Below are positions 9,850-19,539 of a stretch of DNA of 64,000 nt, piece by piece (within the stretch, counting starts at the first letter, position 1; every line of letters starts with the position of its first letter). The notes under the pieces are model-generated. The model did no database searches. It was not told the DNA's origin and saw only the letters and a list, made by a program, of their open reading frames with translations. The stretch covers positions 2,232,001 to 2,296,000 of the forward strand of contig JPOM01000001.1 in NCBI GenBank assembly GCA_000733915.1, read 5' to 3'. Both the position numbers and the translations under genes were made by a program. Source of the DNA: Caulobacteraceae bacterium PMMR1 (GTDB lineage Bacteria > Pseudomonadota > Alphaproteobacteria > Caulobacterales > Caulobacteraceae).

Positions 9850-12297
9850 ATGGCGGGCGCGGTCAGGGCGCGGCGAGGCGGCGAGGCGGCGACGGCGCGC
9901 GGGGCGTTTCGGCCCTCGCCCATCGTGCGGCTGTGGGCGAGCGCGCCTGCGGCCCGGCTGCGGGGCGGGGCGTGCGCGGCGGCGGGCCTGCTGGCGGCGG
10001 CGTCGTTTGCGACCTATCGCGCCTCCGACCCGAGCTGGAACGCCGCCTCGGCGGAGCGGCCGGCCAACCTGCTGGGGCGCCCCGGCGCGGTTCTGGCCGA
10101 CCTCGGGCTGCAGTCGCTGGGCTTGGCGGCCTGGATCGCAGCCCTCTGCCTCATCGCGGCGGGCCTGTCCCGCGCCGCCGCGCGCGACCCCGAGCTGACG
10201 CGGCCGCGCCTTCGCCGCCGCGCGCTCCTGGCCGCGCTGGGCTGCCTGGCGCTGGCGGGCGCCCTGTCCGGCCTGCCCGCCCCGGCGCAGTGGCCGCTCG
10301 CGCGGGGGCTCGGCGGCCTCTGGGGCGACGGCGTGCTGGGCCTGGCCGCCAGCCTCCTGCGCCTGCCGCACATCCCGGCGGCCGAGCCGCTGGCCGCCTT
10401 TGCGCTCTGGATCGCCGCCGGGGCGGCTCTGGGACGCGCCTCGGGCCTGGGCGCCGCGGACCTGAACCACGCCGCCGCCTGGGTCGCCGAGCTTGTGCGA
10501 CGCCTGCAGAGCCGCCGCAGCGCGACGCAGCCCCTTGCGCCGCAGTCCCCCGCCGCCTCCGCGCCCCGCCCCGCTCGCGCGCCCAAGGCTCGCCGCACCG
10601 CCGCAAGCCTGGCCGACAGCGGGGCGCCGCTCCCGCCCTGGGCGGAGCCCTACGCCGCCGCGCCTCCCGACCTCGCCGCCATTCCCCGCCCCGGCCCGGC
10701 GGTCGCCCCCGCCGTCTCCAACCCGCGGGCGAAGCCGTCCAAGCGCGAGCAGCGGGAGGCGGAGCCCGAGTTCGACTTCCGCCTCGAGGGCGCCGGCGGC
10801 TTCCGCCTGCCCGAGCTCGCCATGCTGGCCAAGCCCAAGCCCCGCACCTCCGCCTTCGACGAGGAGGCCCTGCGCCAGAACGCCCGCCTGCTCGAAGGCG
10901 TGCTGTCCGAGTTCGGGGTGCGCGGCCACATCGACCAGATCCGCCCGGGCCCCGTCGTCACCCTCTACGAGCTCGTCCCCGCCGCCGGCGTGAAGTCGGC
11001 CCGGGTCGTGGCGCTGGCCGACGACATCGCCCGCTCCATGAGCGCGCGCGCCTGCCGCGTCTCCGTCGTGCAGGGTCGCAACGCCATCGGCATCGAGCTG
11101 CCGAACGCGCATCGCGAGACGGTCTATCTGCGCGACCTGCTGGCCAGCCCGGAGTACGAGAAGGCGGCCTCGATCCTTCCCCTCGCGCTGGGCGAGACCA
11201 TCGGCGGGGAGCCCTACATCGCCGACCTCGCCAAGATGCCGCACCTGCTGATCGCGGGGACCACGGGCTCGGGCAAGTCGGTGGGGGTCAACGCCATGAT
11301 CCTGTCGGTGCTCTACCGGCTCAGCCCCGAGCAGTGCCGCTTCATCATGATCGACCCCAAGATGCTGGAGCTCAGCGTCTACGACGGCATCCCGCACCTG
11401 CTCGCGCCCGTCGTCACCGACCCCAAGAAGGCGATCGTGGCGCTGAAGTGGACCGTGCGGGAGATGGAGGACCGGTATCGCCGCATGTCCAAGATCGGCG
11501 TACGCAACATCGGCGGCTACAACGACAAGGCCCGCGACGCCCAGGCCCGGGGCGAGCGCTTCGCCCGCACTGTCCAGACCGGCTTCGACGAGGCCGGCCG
11601 CCCCGTCTACGAGACCGAGGAGTTCGCCCCCGAGCCCATGCCCTATCTCGTCGTGGTCATCGACGAGGTGGCCGACCTGATGATGGTGGCCGGCAAGGAC
11701 ATCGAGGGCGCGGTCCAGCGCCTGGCGCAGATGGCGCGCGCCGCCGGCATCCACCTGATCATGGCCACCCAGCGCCCCTCGGTGGACGTGATCACCGGCA
11801 CCATCAAGGCCAACTTCCCGACCCGGATCAGCTTCCAGGTCACCTCCAAGATCGACGCCCGCACCATCCTGGGCGAGCAGGGGGCGGAGCAGCTGCTGGG
11901 CCAGGGCGACATGCTCTACATGGCCGGGGGCGGGCGGATCACGCGCCTGCACGGCCCCTTCGTGTCCGACGGCGAGGTCGAGGTGGTGGCGGGCTTTCTG
12001 CGCGACCAGGGCGAACCGCAGTACCTAGAGGAGGTCACCGCCGCTCCCGAGGAGGACGAGGCCGCGGGCGACCTGTTCGGCGGCGAGGAGGCGGGAAGCA
12101 ACGACCTCTACGACCAGGCCGTCGCCATCGTCACCCGCGACCGCAAGGCCTCCACCAGCTATATCCAGCGCCGGCTGCAGATCGGGTACAACCGCGCGGC
12201 CAGCCTGATCGAGCGCATGGAAAAGGAGGGCGTGGTCAGCGCCGCCAACCACGCCGGCAAGCGCGACATCCTCGCCGCGCCGCCTCCGCCGCTATGA
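9850..12297 (+). CDS. ftsK: DNA translocase FtsK
   Basis: 815 residues, typical for the Caulobacterales protein. N-terminal membrane helices (for example [16 protein letters not shown] and [17 protein letters not shown]), a Pro/Ala-rich linker at about residues 215-300, then the alpha/beta motor domain with Walker [15 protein letters not shown] near residue 470 and Walker [15 protein letters not shown] near 600. The last ~60 residues form the winged-helix gamma domain ([19 protein letters not shown]) that reads polar KOPS-like sequences. FtsK pumps DNA at the septum and activates chromosome dimer resolution at dif. Start ATG at 9850 follows GGACGGAGG. The upstream ~190 bp hold no other gene. 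Confidence 0.96.
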   Translation: MAGAVRARRGGEAATARGAFRPSPIVRLWASAPAARLRGGACAAAGLLAAASFATYRASDPSWNAASAERPANLLGRPGAVLADLGLQSLGLAAWIAALCLIAAGLSRAAARDPELTRPRLRRRALLAALGCLALAGALSGLPAPAQWPLARGLGGLWGDGVLGLAASLLRLPHIPAAEPLAAFALWIAAGAALGRASGLGAADLNHAAAWVAELVRRLQSRRSATQPLAPQSPAASAPRPARAPKARRTAASLADSGAPLPPWAEPYAAAPPDLAAIPRPGPAVAPAVSNPRAKPSKREQREAEPEFDFRLEGAGGFRLPELAMLAKPKPRTSAFDEEALRQNARLLEGVLSEFGVRGHIDQIRPGPVVTLYELVPAAGVKSARVVALADDIARSMSARACRVSVVQGRNAIGIELPNAHRETVYLRDLLASPEYEKAASILPLALGETIGGEPYIADLAKMPHLLIAGTTGSGKSVGVNAMILSVLYRLSPEQCRFIMIDPKMLELSVYDGIPHLLAPVVTDPKKAIVALKWTVREMEDRYRRMSKIGVRNIGGYNDKARDAQARGERFARTVQTGFDEAGRPVYETEEFAPEPMPYLVVVIDEVADLMMVAGKDIEGAVQRLAQMARAAGIHLIMATQRPSVDVITGTIKANFPTRISFQVTSKIDARTILGEQGAEQLLGQGDMLYMAGGGRITRLHGPFVSDGEVEVVAGFLRDQGEPQYLEEVTAAPEEDEAAGDLFGGEEAGSNDLYDQAVAIVTRDRKASTSYIQRRLQIGYNRAASLIERMEKEGVVSAANHAGKRDILAAPPPPL

Positions 12298-12495
12298 TCC
12301 GGCCGCCCCTGTGATCCGCCCGCCCCTCAGAAGAGCCGCGCGGCTATCCCGACCGCCGCCCGCGTGCTAAGGGCGCGCGGCAATGCAGGCCTTTCTCTTC
12401 CTTCTCGCTCGGCGAACTAGCGGCGCCGACGCGGCTTGATCGGCGCTTAGGCCCCCTGCCATAAGCCGCCGAGCGGCGTTCGCGAGCCCGTCGGC

Positions 12496-12732
12496 ATGTC
12501 ACTTTACGAACGCACGGTCAGAGGGGCGCACCGCGCCTACAAGCTGACCCTGTCGCCCTGGATCGGGCGCGGCTGCCGCTACACGCCGAGCTGTTCGGCG
12601 TACATGGCCGAGGCCCTGATCCGCCACGGACCGGTTCGAGGCGCCTGGCTGGGCGTCCGCCGCGTCTGCCGCTGCCATCCCCTCGGGGGCTCGGGTTTCG
12701 ATCCCGTGCCTCCGGCCAAGAGACCCACATGA
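12496..12732 (+). CDS. yidD: Membrane protein insertion efficiency factor YidD
   Basis: 78 residues with the family's conserved core: [22 protein letters not shown], followed by a [19 protein letters not shown] segment with the paired cysteines. YidD is a small membrane-associated protein that helps the Sec/YidC pathway insert inner-membrane proteins. Although yidD usually sits with rnpA and yidC, many alphaproteobacteria place it upstream of thrS as here. Its stop overlaps the thrS start by 4 bp (ATGA). The 198 bp between ftsK and this gene show no coding feature. Confidence 0.93.
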   Translation: MSLYERTVRGAHRAYKLTLSPWIGRGCRYTPSCSAYMAEALIRHGPVRGAWLGVRRVCRCHPLGGSGFDPVPPAKRPT

Positions 12733-14747
12733 CCGATCACGTCCTCGACCGACAGCCTGAGGCGTCGCCCGCCCCGGGCCCCGCCCAGATTGAGCTGGAG
12801 TTCCCCGACGGCGCGCGGCGCAGCTATCCGCGCGGGATCACCGGGCGGGAGATCGCCGCCGCCATCTCGCCGAGCCTGGCCAAGCGCGCCGCCCTGATCC
12901 GGCTCAACGGAACGCTGCTCGACCTCGACCGCGCCCTGGAGACGGGGGGCCGCTTCGAGATCCTCGGGCGGGAGCACCCCGACGTGCTGGAGACCCTCCG
13001 CCACGACGCCAGCCACGTGATGGCCGAAGCCGTGCAGGAGCTGTTCCCCGGCACGCAGGTCACCATCGGGCCGGCGATCGAGGACGGCTTCTACTATGAC
13101 TTCGCCCGCGACACGCCCTTCAGCCTGGACGACCTCGCCCGGATCGAACAGCGCATGCGGGAGATCGTCGACCGCGACGAGACCATCGTGCGCGAGGTCT
13201 GGGATCGCGACGAGGCCGTGGCCCACTTCGAGAGCCTCGGCGAGACCTACAAGGCCGAGATCATCCGCGACCTGCCGGCCGAAGAGCCGATCACGGTCTA
13301 TCGCCAGGGCCAGTGGAAGGACCTGTGCCGCGGGCCGCACCTGCCCTCCACCAAGATGGTCGGCAAGGCGTTCAAGCTGACCAAGCTCGCCGGCGCCTAT
13401 TGGCGGGGCGACCACCGCAACGCGCAGCTGCAGCGCATCTACGGCACCGCCTGGGCGACGGAGGCCGAGCTCGACGCGCACCTGCGGCGCCTGGAGGAGG
13501 CGGAGAAGCGCGATCACCGCCGCCTCGGCCGCCAGATGGACCTCTTCCACATGCAGGAGGAGGGCCGGGGCATGGTGTTCTGGCACCCCAAGGGCTGGCA
13601 GCTGTGGCGCACCCTGGAGGCCTATATGCGCCGCCGGCTGGATGCGGCCGGATACCAGGAGGTCAAGACGCCCCAGGTGCTGGACCGCAGCTTCTGGGAG
13701 AAGTCCGGCCACTGGGAGAAGTACCGTCCCAACATGTTCGTCTGCGAGACGGTCGAGGGCGAGGTCCTGTCGCTGAAGCCGATGAACTGCCCCGGCCATG
13801 TGCAGATCTTCGGCCAGGGCCAGCGCAGCTACCGCGAACTGCCGCTGCGCATGGCGGAGTTCGGCGCCTGCCACCGCTACGAGCCCTCCGGCTCGCTGCA
13901 CGGCCTGATGCGGGTGCGCGGCTTCACCCAGGACGACGCCCACATCTTCTGCCGCGAGGACCAGATCGTGGAGGAGACGGCGCGCTTCGTGCGCCTGACG
14001 CAGACGATCCACGGCGACCTCGGCATGCAGACGCACCAGATCCAGCTCGCGACCCGGCCCGAGATCCGCGCCGGCACGGACGCCTTCTGGGACAAGGCGG
14101 AGGGCATGCTGCTCGAAGCTGCGCGGGCCGCGGGCGTGGAGCCCGTGATTGCGGAGGGCGACGGCGCCTTCTATGCGCCCAAGCTCGACTTCATCGTGAA
14201 GGACGCCATCGGCCGGACCTGGACCTGCGGCACGCTGCAGCTCGACTATGTCCTGCCCGAACGGCTCGGCGCGGAGTACGTGGGCGAGGACGGGCAGAAG
14301 CACCGGCCGGTCATGCTGCACCGGGCGATCCTGGGCAGCTTCGAGCGCTTCATCGGCATCATGATCGAGAACTTCGCCGGGGCCTTCCCCCTGTGGCTGG
14401 CGCCCGTGCAGGTGGTGGTGGCCACCATCACCTCGGATGCGTCCGACTACGCCGAGGAGGCTGCGGCCGCCCTGCGCAAGGCGGGGCTCAGGGTCGAGAC
14501 GGACCTGCGCAACGAAAAGATCAACTACAAGGTTCGCGAGCACTCCCTGGCCAAGACGCCGGTCATCGCGGTGGTGGGCCGCAAGGAGGCGGAGACCGGC
14601 CAGGTCGCGTTGCGACGTCTTGGCTCGGATCGCCAGGTCATCCTGCCGTTGCAAGACGCTGTTAGGACGCTCACGGAGGAAGCGACGCCGCCGGACTTGC
14701 AGGCGTCGCCCGTGAGTCGCATAAGCGTCGTGGGGGAACTTGCATGA
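12729..14747 (+). CDS. thrS: Threonine--tRNA ligase
   Basis: 672 residues, class II aminoacyl-tRNA synthetase of normal length. In order: N-terminal TGS domain ([20 protein letters not shown]), editing domain with the HxxxH zinc/editing pair ([12 protein letters not shown]), catalytic core with MNCPGH and motif 2 ([20 protein letters not shown]), motif 3 region ([17 protein letters not shown]), and an anticodon-binding C-terminal domain ([15 protein letters not shown]). It charges tRNA-Thr and clears mischarged Ser-tRNA-Thr. Overlaps yidD at its 5' end and the glycosyltransferase gene at its 3' end by 4 bp each. Confidence 0.97.
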   Translation: MTDHVLDRQPEASPAPGPAQIELEFPDGARRSYPRGITGREIAAAISPSLAKRAALIRLNGTLLDLDRALETGGRFEILGREHPDVLETLRHDASHVMAEAVQELFPGTQVTIGPAIEDGFYYDFARDTPFSLDDLARIEQRMREIVDRDETIVREVWDRDEAVAHFESLGETYKAEIIRDLPAEEPITVYRQGQWKDLCRGPHLPSTKMVGKAFKLTKLAGAYWRGDHRNAQLQRIYGTAWATEAELDAHLRRLEEAEKRDHRRLGRQMDLFHMQEEGRGMVFWHPKGWQLWRTLEAYMRRRLDAAGYQEVKTPQVLDRSFWEKSGHWEKYRPNMFVCETVEGEVLSLKPMNCPGHVQIFGQGQRSYRELPLRMAEFGACHRYEPSGSLHGLMRVRGFTQDDAHIFCREDQIVEETARFVRLTQTIHGDLGMQTHQIQLATRPEIRAGTDAFWDKAEGMLLEAARAAGVEPVIAEGDGAFYAPKLDFIVKDAIGRTWTCGTLQLDYVLPERLGAEYVGEDGQKHRPVMLHRAILGSFERFIGIMIENFAGAFPLWLAPVQVVVATITSDASDYAEEAAAALRKAGLRVETDLRNEKINYKVREHSLAKTPVIAVVGRKEAETGQVALRRLGSDRQVILPLQDAVRTLTEEATPPDLQASPVSRISVVGELA

Positions 14748-15697
14748 ACACCTTCGTCCGTCGTCCGACAGGCGTGCTGGGCCTGGGCGCGCGCGTGTCC
14801 GCGGCCAGCCTGCTGAGCGGGACGGTGTCGGTGATCATGGTCGTCTACCGCACAGGCCCGGCGCTCTACGAGAGCATCCGCCGGGTGCTGGCCGACCCCA
14901 TGACCGACGAGTTCGTGGTCGTCGACAACGGCTCCTCGCCCGAGGAGGCGCGGTGGCTCGACGCGGCGGCGGCCGCCGACCGTCGCATGAAGCTTCTGCG
15001 GGGCCAGGGCAACGTGGGCTTCGCCCGCGGGGCCAACATGGGCGCCCTGGCCTCGTCCGGCCGGGTGTTGGTGTTCCTGAACCCCGACGCCTTCCTGGAG
15101 GACGGGTGCCTGCAGTCCCTGACCGAGGCGCTGGCCCTTGCGCCCTCGCCGCGGATGGTGGGCGCCCGGGTGCTGAACGCGGACGGCAGCGAGCAGCGCG
15201 GCGCCCGCCGGGGCGAGCTGACCCCGGTCACCACCTTCCTGTCCCTGACGCGGCTGTCGCGCGTGGGCCTCTTCCGCCGCTTCGAGGTGCACCAGGAGCA
15301 TGCGCCCACGCCTTGCGGGCGCGAGCGCGTGGCGACCATCTCCGGCGCCTGCTTCGCCATGACCCGCGAGGACTTCTCGGCGATGGGCGGCTTCGACGAG
15401 AGCTACTTCCTGCACGTGGAGGACGTGGACCTGTGCTGGCGCGTCCGCCAGAGCGGCGGGGCTGTGCTGTTCGATCCGCGGGCCCGGGTCACCCACCTCG
15501 GCTCCACCAGCCTGAAGGCGCCGGTGCTGGTCGAATACTGGAAGGGCGTGGGCCTCGCCCGCTACTTCCGCAAGCGCGCGAACAATACGCGCCGGCGGAT
15601 CCTGGCGATCTGCATGACGCCGCTGATCGTCGGCGTCTCCGTCCTGCGCCCGCTGCTGCGCGGCCAGGTGCTGCGGCGCAAGCCCCGCTCGGCCTGA
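14744..15697 (+). CDS. Family 2 glycosyltransferase (rhamnosyltransferase-like)
   Basis: 317 residues. GT-A fold with the nucleotide-sugar site ([18 protein letters not shown]), the VVDNGSS motif, a [11 protein letters not shown] segment, the metal-binding [11 protein letters not shown] (a DxD variant) and the acceptor/catalytic [14 protein letters not shown]. This set is typical of GT2 enzymes that build O-antigen or other surface glycans. A C-terminal hydrophobic stretch ([16 protein letters not shown]) may touch the membrane. Start ATG overlaps the thrS stop (ATGA), so it is probably translated from the same message. No other glycan genes are adjacent, so the acceptor is unknown. Confidence 0.88.
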   Translation: MNTFVRRPTGVLGLGARVSAASLLSGTVSVIMVVYRTGPALYESIRRVLADPMTDEFVVVDNGSSPEEARWLDAAAAADRRMKLLRGQGNVGFARGANMGALASSGRVLVFLNPDAFLEDGCLQSLTEALALAPSPRMVGARVLNADGSEQRGARRGELTPVTTFLSLTRLSRVGLFRRFEVHQEHAPTPCGRERVATISGACFAMTREDFSAMGGFDESYFLHVEDVDLCWRVRQSGGAVLFDPRARVTHLGSTSLKAPVLVEYWKGVGLARYFRKRANNTRRRILAICMTPLIVGVSVLRPLLRGQVLRRKPRSA

Positions 15698-15791
15698 TCC
15701 GCGGCCCTGCCGCCGGCCTGAAGCCCTCCTGCGCGGAACAGCAGGCCCGCGCTTGCGGTTCAGGCGGCGAACGGCAGATGGAACTTGGACG

Positions 15792-16298
15792 ATGCGCACC
15801 CTCACCCTCCTGCTCGGCGGCGCAGCCGCGGGCGCGTTCGCGGCTTTCGTCATGGAGAAGGCCCAGCCCCAGCTGATCGAGCTCACCCACGCGGACCAGG
15901 CGGGCGGCGGGCCGTCCGCCGCGCCCGAAGACGCCGCAGACCGCCTCGCCTATGTCGCCACCGGCCGTCCCCTGCCCGAGCACAGGAAGCGGCAGGGCGC
16001 GATGCTGGTGCACTATGGCGTGGGCGCGGGGCTGGGCGCCTTCTACGCCTTCCTAGCCGACCGCAGCCGGGCGATCACCGCCGGCTTCGGCTCGCTCTAT
16101 GGGGCGCTGGCGGCGCTTCTGCTCGACGAGACGGCGGTCCCGGCGCTCCGCCTGTCGCCTCCGCCCCAGGACACGCCCAAGCAGGCTCGCCTCTATGGCC
16201 TGGCCTCGCACCTGGTGTTCGGCTCCGCCCTGGAGGGCGCGCGGCGCCTGCTGCTGGGCTGGCTGCCCGACGACCACGCCGACCCGCAGGAGGCCTGA
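15792..16298 (+). CDS. Small membrane protein, possibly DUF1440/YagU-like
   Basis: 168 residues from the ATG at 15792 (MRTLTLLLGGAAAGAFAAFV); an in-frame ATG at 15753 lacks a good ribosome site. Hydrophobic segments occur at the N-terminus, at MLVHYGVGAGLGAFYAFLAD, at ITAGFGSLYGALAALLLDE and near SHLVFGSALEGARRLLL. The pattern of His-Tyr-Gly, GFG and ASHLVFG elements resembles YagU/DUF1440 inner-membrane proteins, but this is from memory of the family. Function unknown. 94 bp downstream of the GT2 gene and 77 bp upstream of the carboxylesterase, same strand. Confidence 0.65.
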   Translation: MRTLTLLLGGAAAGAFAAFVMEKAQPQLIELTHADQAGGGPSAAPEDAADRLAYVATGRPLPEHRKRQGAMLVHYGVGAGLGAFYAFLADRSRAITAGFGSLYGALAALLLDETAVPALRLSPPPQDTPKQARLYGLASHLVFGSALEGARRLLLGWLPDDHADPQEA

Positions 16299-16375
16299 GC
16301 GCAGCCCTGATCGGGCCCTGGCGTCCGCGCCGCCGCGCGCTATCATCGCGCCCCGCGACAAGGCGGGAGGGCGGC

Positions 16376-17902
16376 ATGGGGCGATACGCGGGCAGGATGG
16401 GCGCGGGCCTGATCGTCGCGCTGGTCATCGGCATCGCCGCGGCGCTGGGGCTGTTCGGGAGCGCGCACGCGCAGACGGTGCGGGTCGAGGGCGGCGCCCT
16501 GTCGGGAGCGTCGGACGGGGACGTGCTCAGCTACAAGGGCGTCGCCTACGCCGCGCCGCCCACCGGTCCCCTGCGCTGGGCCCCGCCGCAGCCCGTGCAG
16601 CGCTGGAGCGGGGTCCGCGAGGCCCGCACCTTCGGTCCCGCCTGCCCGCAGACGCCCCTGCCCCCGCAGCGGCTCACGTTGAGCGGCGGCGACAGCGGCC
16701 CGCAGAGCGAGGACTGCCTCTACCTGAACGTCTGGACGCCCAAGGGCGCGAGGGGCGCGCCCGTCATGGTCTGGCTGCATGGCGGCGGCCTGACCCTCGG
16801 GTCCGGATCGATCCCCTGGTACGACGGCACGGCCTTCGCCCGCGACGGCGTGGTGCTGGTGACCATCAACTACCGCCTGGGCGCGCTCGGCTGGTTCGCC
16901 CATCCCGCCCTGACCCGCGCCGCCCGGGCGAGCGGCCAGGCCTTCGCCAACTACGGCCTGATGGACCAGATCGCCGCCCTGAAGTGGGTGCAGCGCAACA
17001 TCGCGGCCTTCGGCGGCGACCCCAAGCGCGTGACGGTCTTCGGCGAGAGCGCCGGAGGCGCGTCGGTGCAGATGCTGCTGACCTCGCCGGCCGCCTCGGG
17101 CCTGTTCGCCCAGGCGATCATCGAGAGCGGCGGGACCGGCGAGGCGAGGCCCCTTGGCCAGGCCGAGACGATGGGCGCGACCGCCCTGGGCGCCGGGCTG
17201 AGCGTGTCGGAGCTGCGCGCCCTGCCGCTCGAGACGGTGAACACGGCGGCCACCGCCCAGGCCGCCGGCGCCGTCGTGGACGGCCGCCTGCTGCCCGAGG
17301 CGCCCGCCCGCGCGCTCCGCGAGGGCCGAGCCCGCGACGTGCCCCTGATCGTGGGCTCCAACAGCGGCGAGGACAGCCTTCTGACCACCGCCGAGGGGGA
17401 GGCCGGCGTCCTGGCCTCCATCCCGCCTGAGCGCAAGGCGCAGGTGCTGGCCGCCTATGGCGTCCAGGCGCCGGACAAGGCGCTGGCCCACGCCCTCTTC
17501 ACCGACCTCGTCATGGGCGCGCCCGCCAAGGCGATCGCGCGGGAGACGGCGTCCGGCCAGCCGGCCTGGCTCTACCATTTCGACTACGTGCCCGAGGCCC
17601 TCCGCGCCATGTTCCCTCGGGCGCCGCATGGGGTGGAGCTGTTTTTCGTCTTCAAGACCCTCGACCGAGGCCCGATGAAGGTGGCCTTGACCGCCGCCGA
17701 CCTCGCCATGGCCGACAAGGTGCATGGCTGCTGGGTCGCCTTCGCCAAGACCGGACGGCCGGACTGCCCGGGCGGCCCGGCCTGGCCGGCCTACGACCCC
17801 CGCTCGGACACCCTGCTCGACTTCGGGCCGACGCCCCGCCTGGTCAGCGGCTTCCGCCGCGCGCCCTATGCGGCGATCGAGGGGCTCACCTGGAAGCGCT
17901 GA
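16376..17902 (+). CDS. Secreted type B carboxylesterase
   Basis: 508 residues from the ATG at 16376, preceded by GGGAGGGCGG. Signal peptide (GLIVALVIGIAAALGLFGSA then HAQT). Alpha/beta hydrolase of the cholinesterase/para-nitrobenzyl esterase group: family entry motif SEDCLYLNVWTP, oxyanion segment MVWLHGGGLTLGSG, nucleophile elbow FGESAGGASVQM, and the catalytic His in PHGVELFFVF. It probably hydrolyses ester substrates in the periplasm or outside the cell; the natural substrate is unknown. The 3' end overlaps the convergent substrate-binding protein gene by 17 bp. Confidence 0.9.
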   Translation: MGRYAGRMGAGLIVALVIGIAAALGLFGSAHAQTVRVEGGALSGASDGDVLSYKGVAYAAPPTGPLRWAPPQPVQRWSGVREARTFGPACPQTPLPPQRLTLSGGDSGPQSEDCLYLNVWTPKGARGAPVMVWLHGGGLTLGSGSIPWYDGTAFARDGVVLVTINYRLGALGWFAHPALTRAARASGQAFANYGLMDQIAALKWVQRNIAAFGGDPKRVTVFGESAGGASVQMLLTSPAASGLFAQAIIESGGTGEARPLGQAETMGATALGAGLSVSELRALPLETVNTAATAQAAGAVVDGRLLPEAPARALREGRARDVPLIVGSNSGEDSLLTTAEGEAGVLASIPPERKAQVLAAYGVQAPDKALAHALFTDLVMGAPAKAIARETASGQPAWLYHFDYVPEALRAMFPRAPHGVELFFVFKTLDRGPMKVALTAADLAMADKVHGCWVAFAKTGRPDCPGGPAWPAYDPRSDTLLDFGPTPRLVSGFRRAPYAAIEGLTWKR

Positions 17903-18941
17903 CGAACTGCAGCGTATAGGCCCGGCGGAGGTCGAGCCCGGGCTTGGCCAGGCCGACGCTGCGGGCCGTGTCGCCGAAGCGCCGCCAGCCGGCGTCGGTC
18001 ATGACGCCGATGCCGCCCCTCGCCGCGTCGCCGCTCTCCACGATGCCGTAGTCGCGCATCTTGGCCCGCGCCTGGTCGAGCACGTCCTGCTTCATCTCCG
18101 GGTTGGCCTTGAGGATCAGGGCGTCGGCCGGGCGGGGATCGCCGTGCAGATACTGCCGCCAGCCCTCCGCCGTCGCCTCCACGAAGGCCCGCACCGTCTT
18201 GGGGTCCGACGCGATCAGCTTGTCCGGCGCCAGGACCATGGCGGCGTAGCCGGGGTAGCCGTTGTCGGCGAGGAGGAAGACCCTGGGCTTGAAGCCGCCC
18301 TCTTTCTCGATGGTGTAGGGCTCGGAGGTGACATAGCCCTCCTGCACCGCGCGCTTGTCGGCCAGGAAGGGGGCGGCGGAGAAGCTGTACTTGCGGACCT
18401 GGGCGTCTTTCAGGCCGTACTTGGCCTTCAGCCACGGCCAGAAGCTGGTGATCGCCGCGTCGGCCAAAAGGATCGGATGTCCCTTCAGGTCCGCCAGCGA
18501 GGCGATCGTCGGGTCGTCGTGCGCGATCAGCACCTGCGGGTCCTTCTGGAACACCGCCATGACGGCCTTCACCGGCACGCCTTCGGCCGCGAGGTTCAGC
18601 ACGCCGAAGCTGTTGGAGCCGATGCCCATGTCGGCCTGGCCCGCGGCCAGGAGCTCCGGCACGTTGGAGCCCGGCCCGCCCTGCAGGATGGTCACGTCCA
18701 GGCCGCGCTTCCTGTATTCCCCGAGCGCCAGCGCCTCGTAGAAGCCGCCGTGCTCCGCCTCGGCGCGCCAGTCGGTGGCGAAGCGGATCGCGACCCCGCC
18801 CTTGCCCGCCGGCGCTGCGGCGTCCTTCCTGGCGGCCCCCGGCGAGCAGGCGGCGAGCGCCGCCAGGCTGAGGCCCGCGACAACGCCCAAGACGGCGTTA
18901 CGGGCGGCGCTCAGGGCGCGGCGGCGCGAACGGTCGGTCAT
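17886..18941 (-). CDS. ABC transporter substrate-binding lipoprotein (NMT1/ThiY-like)
   Basis: 351 residues from the ATG at 18941 (MTDRSRRRALSAAR). The N-terminus ends in a lipobox (SLAALAAC), so it is probably tethered to the periplasmic face of the membrane; an arginine run precedes the hydrophobic stretch. The mature part is a two-lobed binding protein of the NMT1/THI5 group: FATDWRAEAEHGGFYEALALG, GGPGSNVPELLAAGQADMGI and a YVTSEPYTIEKEGG segment. Relatives carry pyrimidine precursors, taurine, nitrate or similar solutes. No ATPase or permease gene is nearby, so the cargo and partners are unknown. Orphan gene; converges on the carboxylesterase. Confidence 0.85.
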   Translation of the reverse strand: MTDRSRRRALSAARNAVLGVVAGLSLAALAACSPGAARKDAAAPAGKGGVAIRFATDWRAEAEHGGFYEALALGEYRKRGLDVTILQGGPGSNVPELLAAGQADMGIGSNSFGVLNLAAEGVPVKAVMAVFQKDPQVLIAHDDPTIASLADLKGHPILLADAAITSFWPWLKAKYGLKDAQVRKYSFSAAPFLADKRAVQEGYVTSEPYTIEKEGGFKPRVFLLADNGYPGYAAMVLAPDKLIASDPKTVRAFVEATAEGWRQYLHGDPRPADALILKANPEMKQDVLDQARAKMRDYGIVESGDAARGGIGVMTDAGWRRFGDTARSVGLAKPGLDLRRAYTLQFVSASR

Positions 18942-19022
18942 GGCGTGGAGGTCCCCCGGATCACGCTGCAAAGCTGGCGGCTCTGCGACCGCGCCGCAAG
19001 GGCCGCGTGGGCGCCGGGCCGC

Positions 19023-19529
19023 TCAGGCGTCGGCCGCGCCGCCGGCGGCGGGCAGCACGCCCAGCAGCTTGATGCGGAACACCAGCGTCGCGTCCGGCGG
19101 GATCACCCCGCCCGCGCCCTTCTCGCCGTACCCGAGCTCGGGGGGCACGTAGAGGTCCCACTCGTCGCCGGGGCGCATGCGCGGCAGGGCCTCCATCCAG
19201 GCCGGGATCAGGCCCTGCAGCTGCAGGACGGCGGGCTCGCCCTTGTCGCGTGTGGAGTCGAACACCGTGCCGTCGACGAGGGTGCCGACATAGTCGACCT
19301 TCACCTCGTCCCGCAGATGCGGATGCGGACCGTCGGCAGGCCCCGACGCGATGACCTTGTACATCAGCCCGCTCGGCAGCCGGACGACGCCCGGCGCCTT
19401 GGCCTGCTTGGCCAGGAAGGCCCGGCCCTCGTCGAGCTGGCGCTTGGCCTCGCCGCTCGCCCCGGCCGCGCCGCAAGCGGCGAGCAGGGCGGGCGCAAGG
19501 AGCACGCTCAAGAGCAGGCGGCGGTGCAT
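19023..19529 (-). CDS. FKBP-type peptidyl-prolyl isomerase, lipoprotein
   Basis: 168 residues. Lipoprotein signal LLLSVLLAPALLAACG, then a short helix and one FKBP domain: DEVKVDYVGTLVDGTVFDST, an IPAWMEALPRMRPGDEWDLY segment, and PPELGYGEKGAGGVIPPDATL followed by VFRIKLLGV. These match the drug-binding/active-site aromatic and loop residues of FKBPs. Likely catalyses prolyl isomerisation during periplasmic protein folding. 10 bp downstream of ilvA on the same strand. Confidence 0.92.
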   Translation of the reverse strand: MHRRLLLSVLLAPALLAACGAAGASGEAKRQLDEGRAFLAKQAKAPGVVRLPSGLMYKVIASGPADGPHPHLRDEVKVDYVGTLVDGTVFDSTRDKGEPAVLQLQGLIPAWMEALPRMRPGDEWDLYVPPELGYGEKGAGGVIPPDATLVFRIKLLGVLPAAGGAADA

Positions 19530-19539
19530 GGCGATCCCC

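Noticed and set aside
12382-12438. Short frame MQAFLFLLARRTSGADAA between ftsK and yidD.
   Set aside because: 18 residues, no ribosome site, no known counterpart; likely chance.
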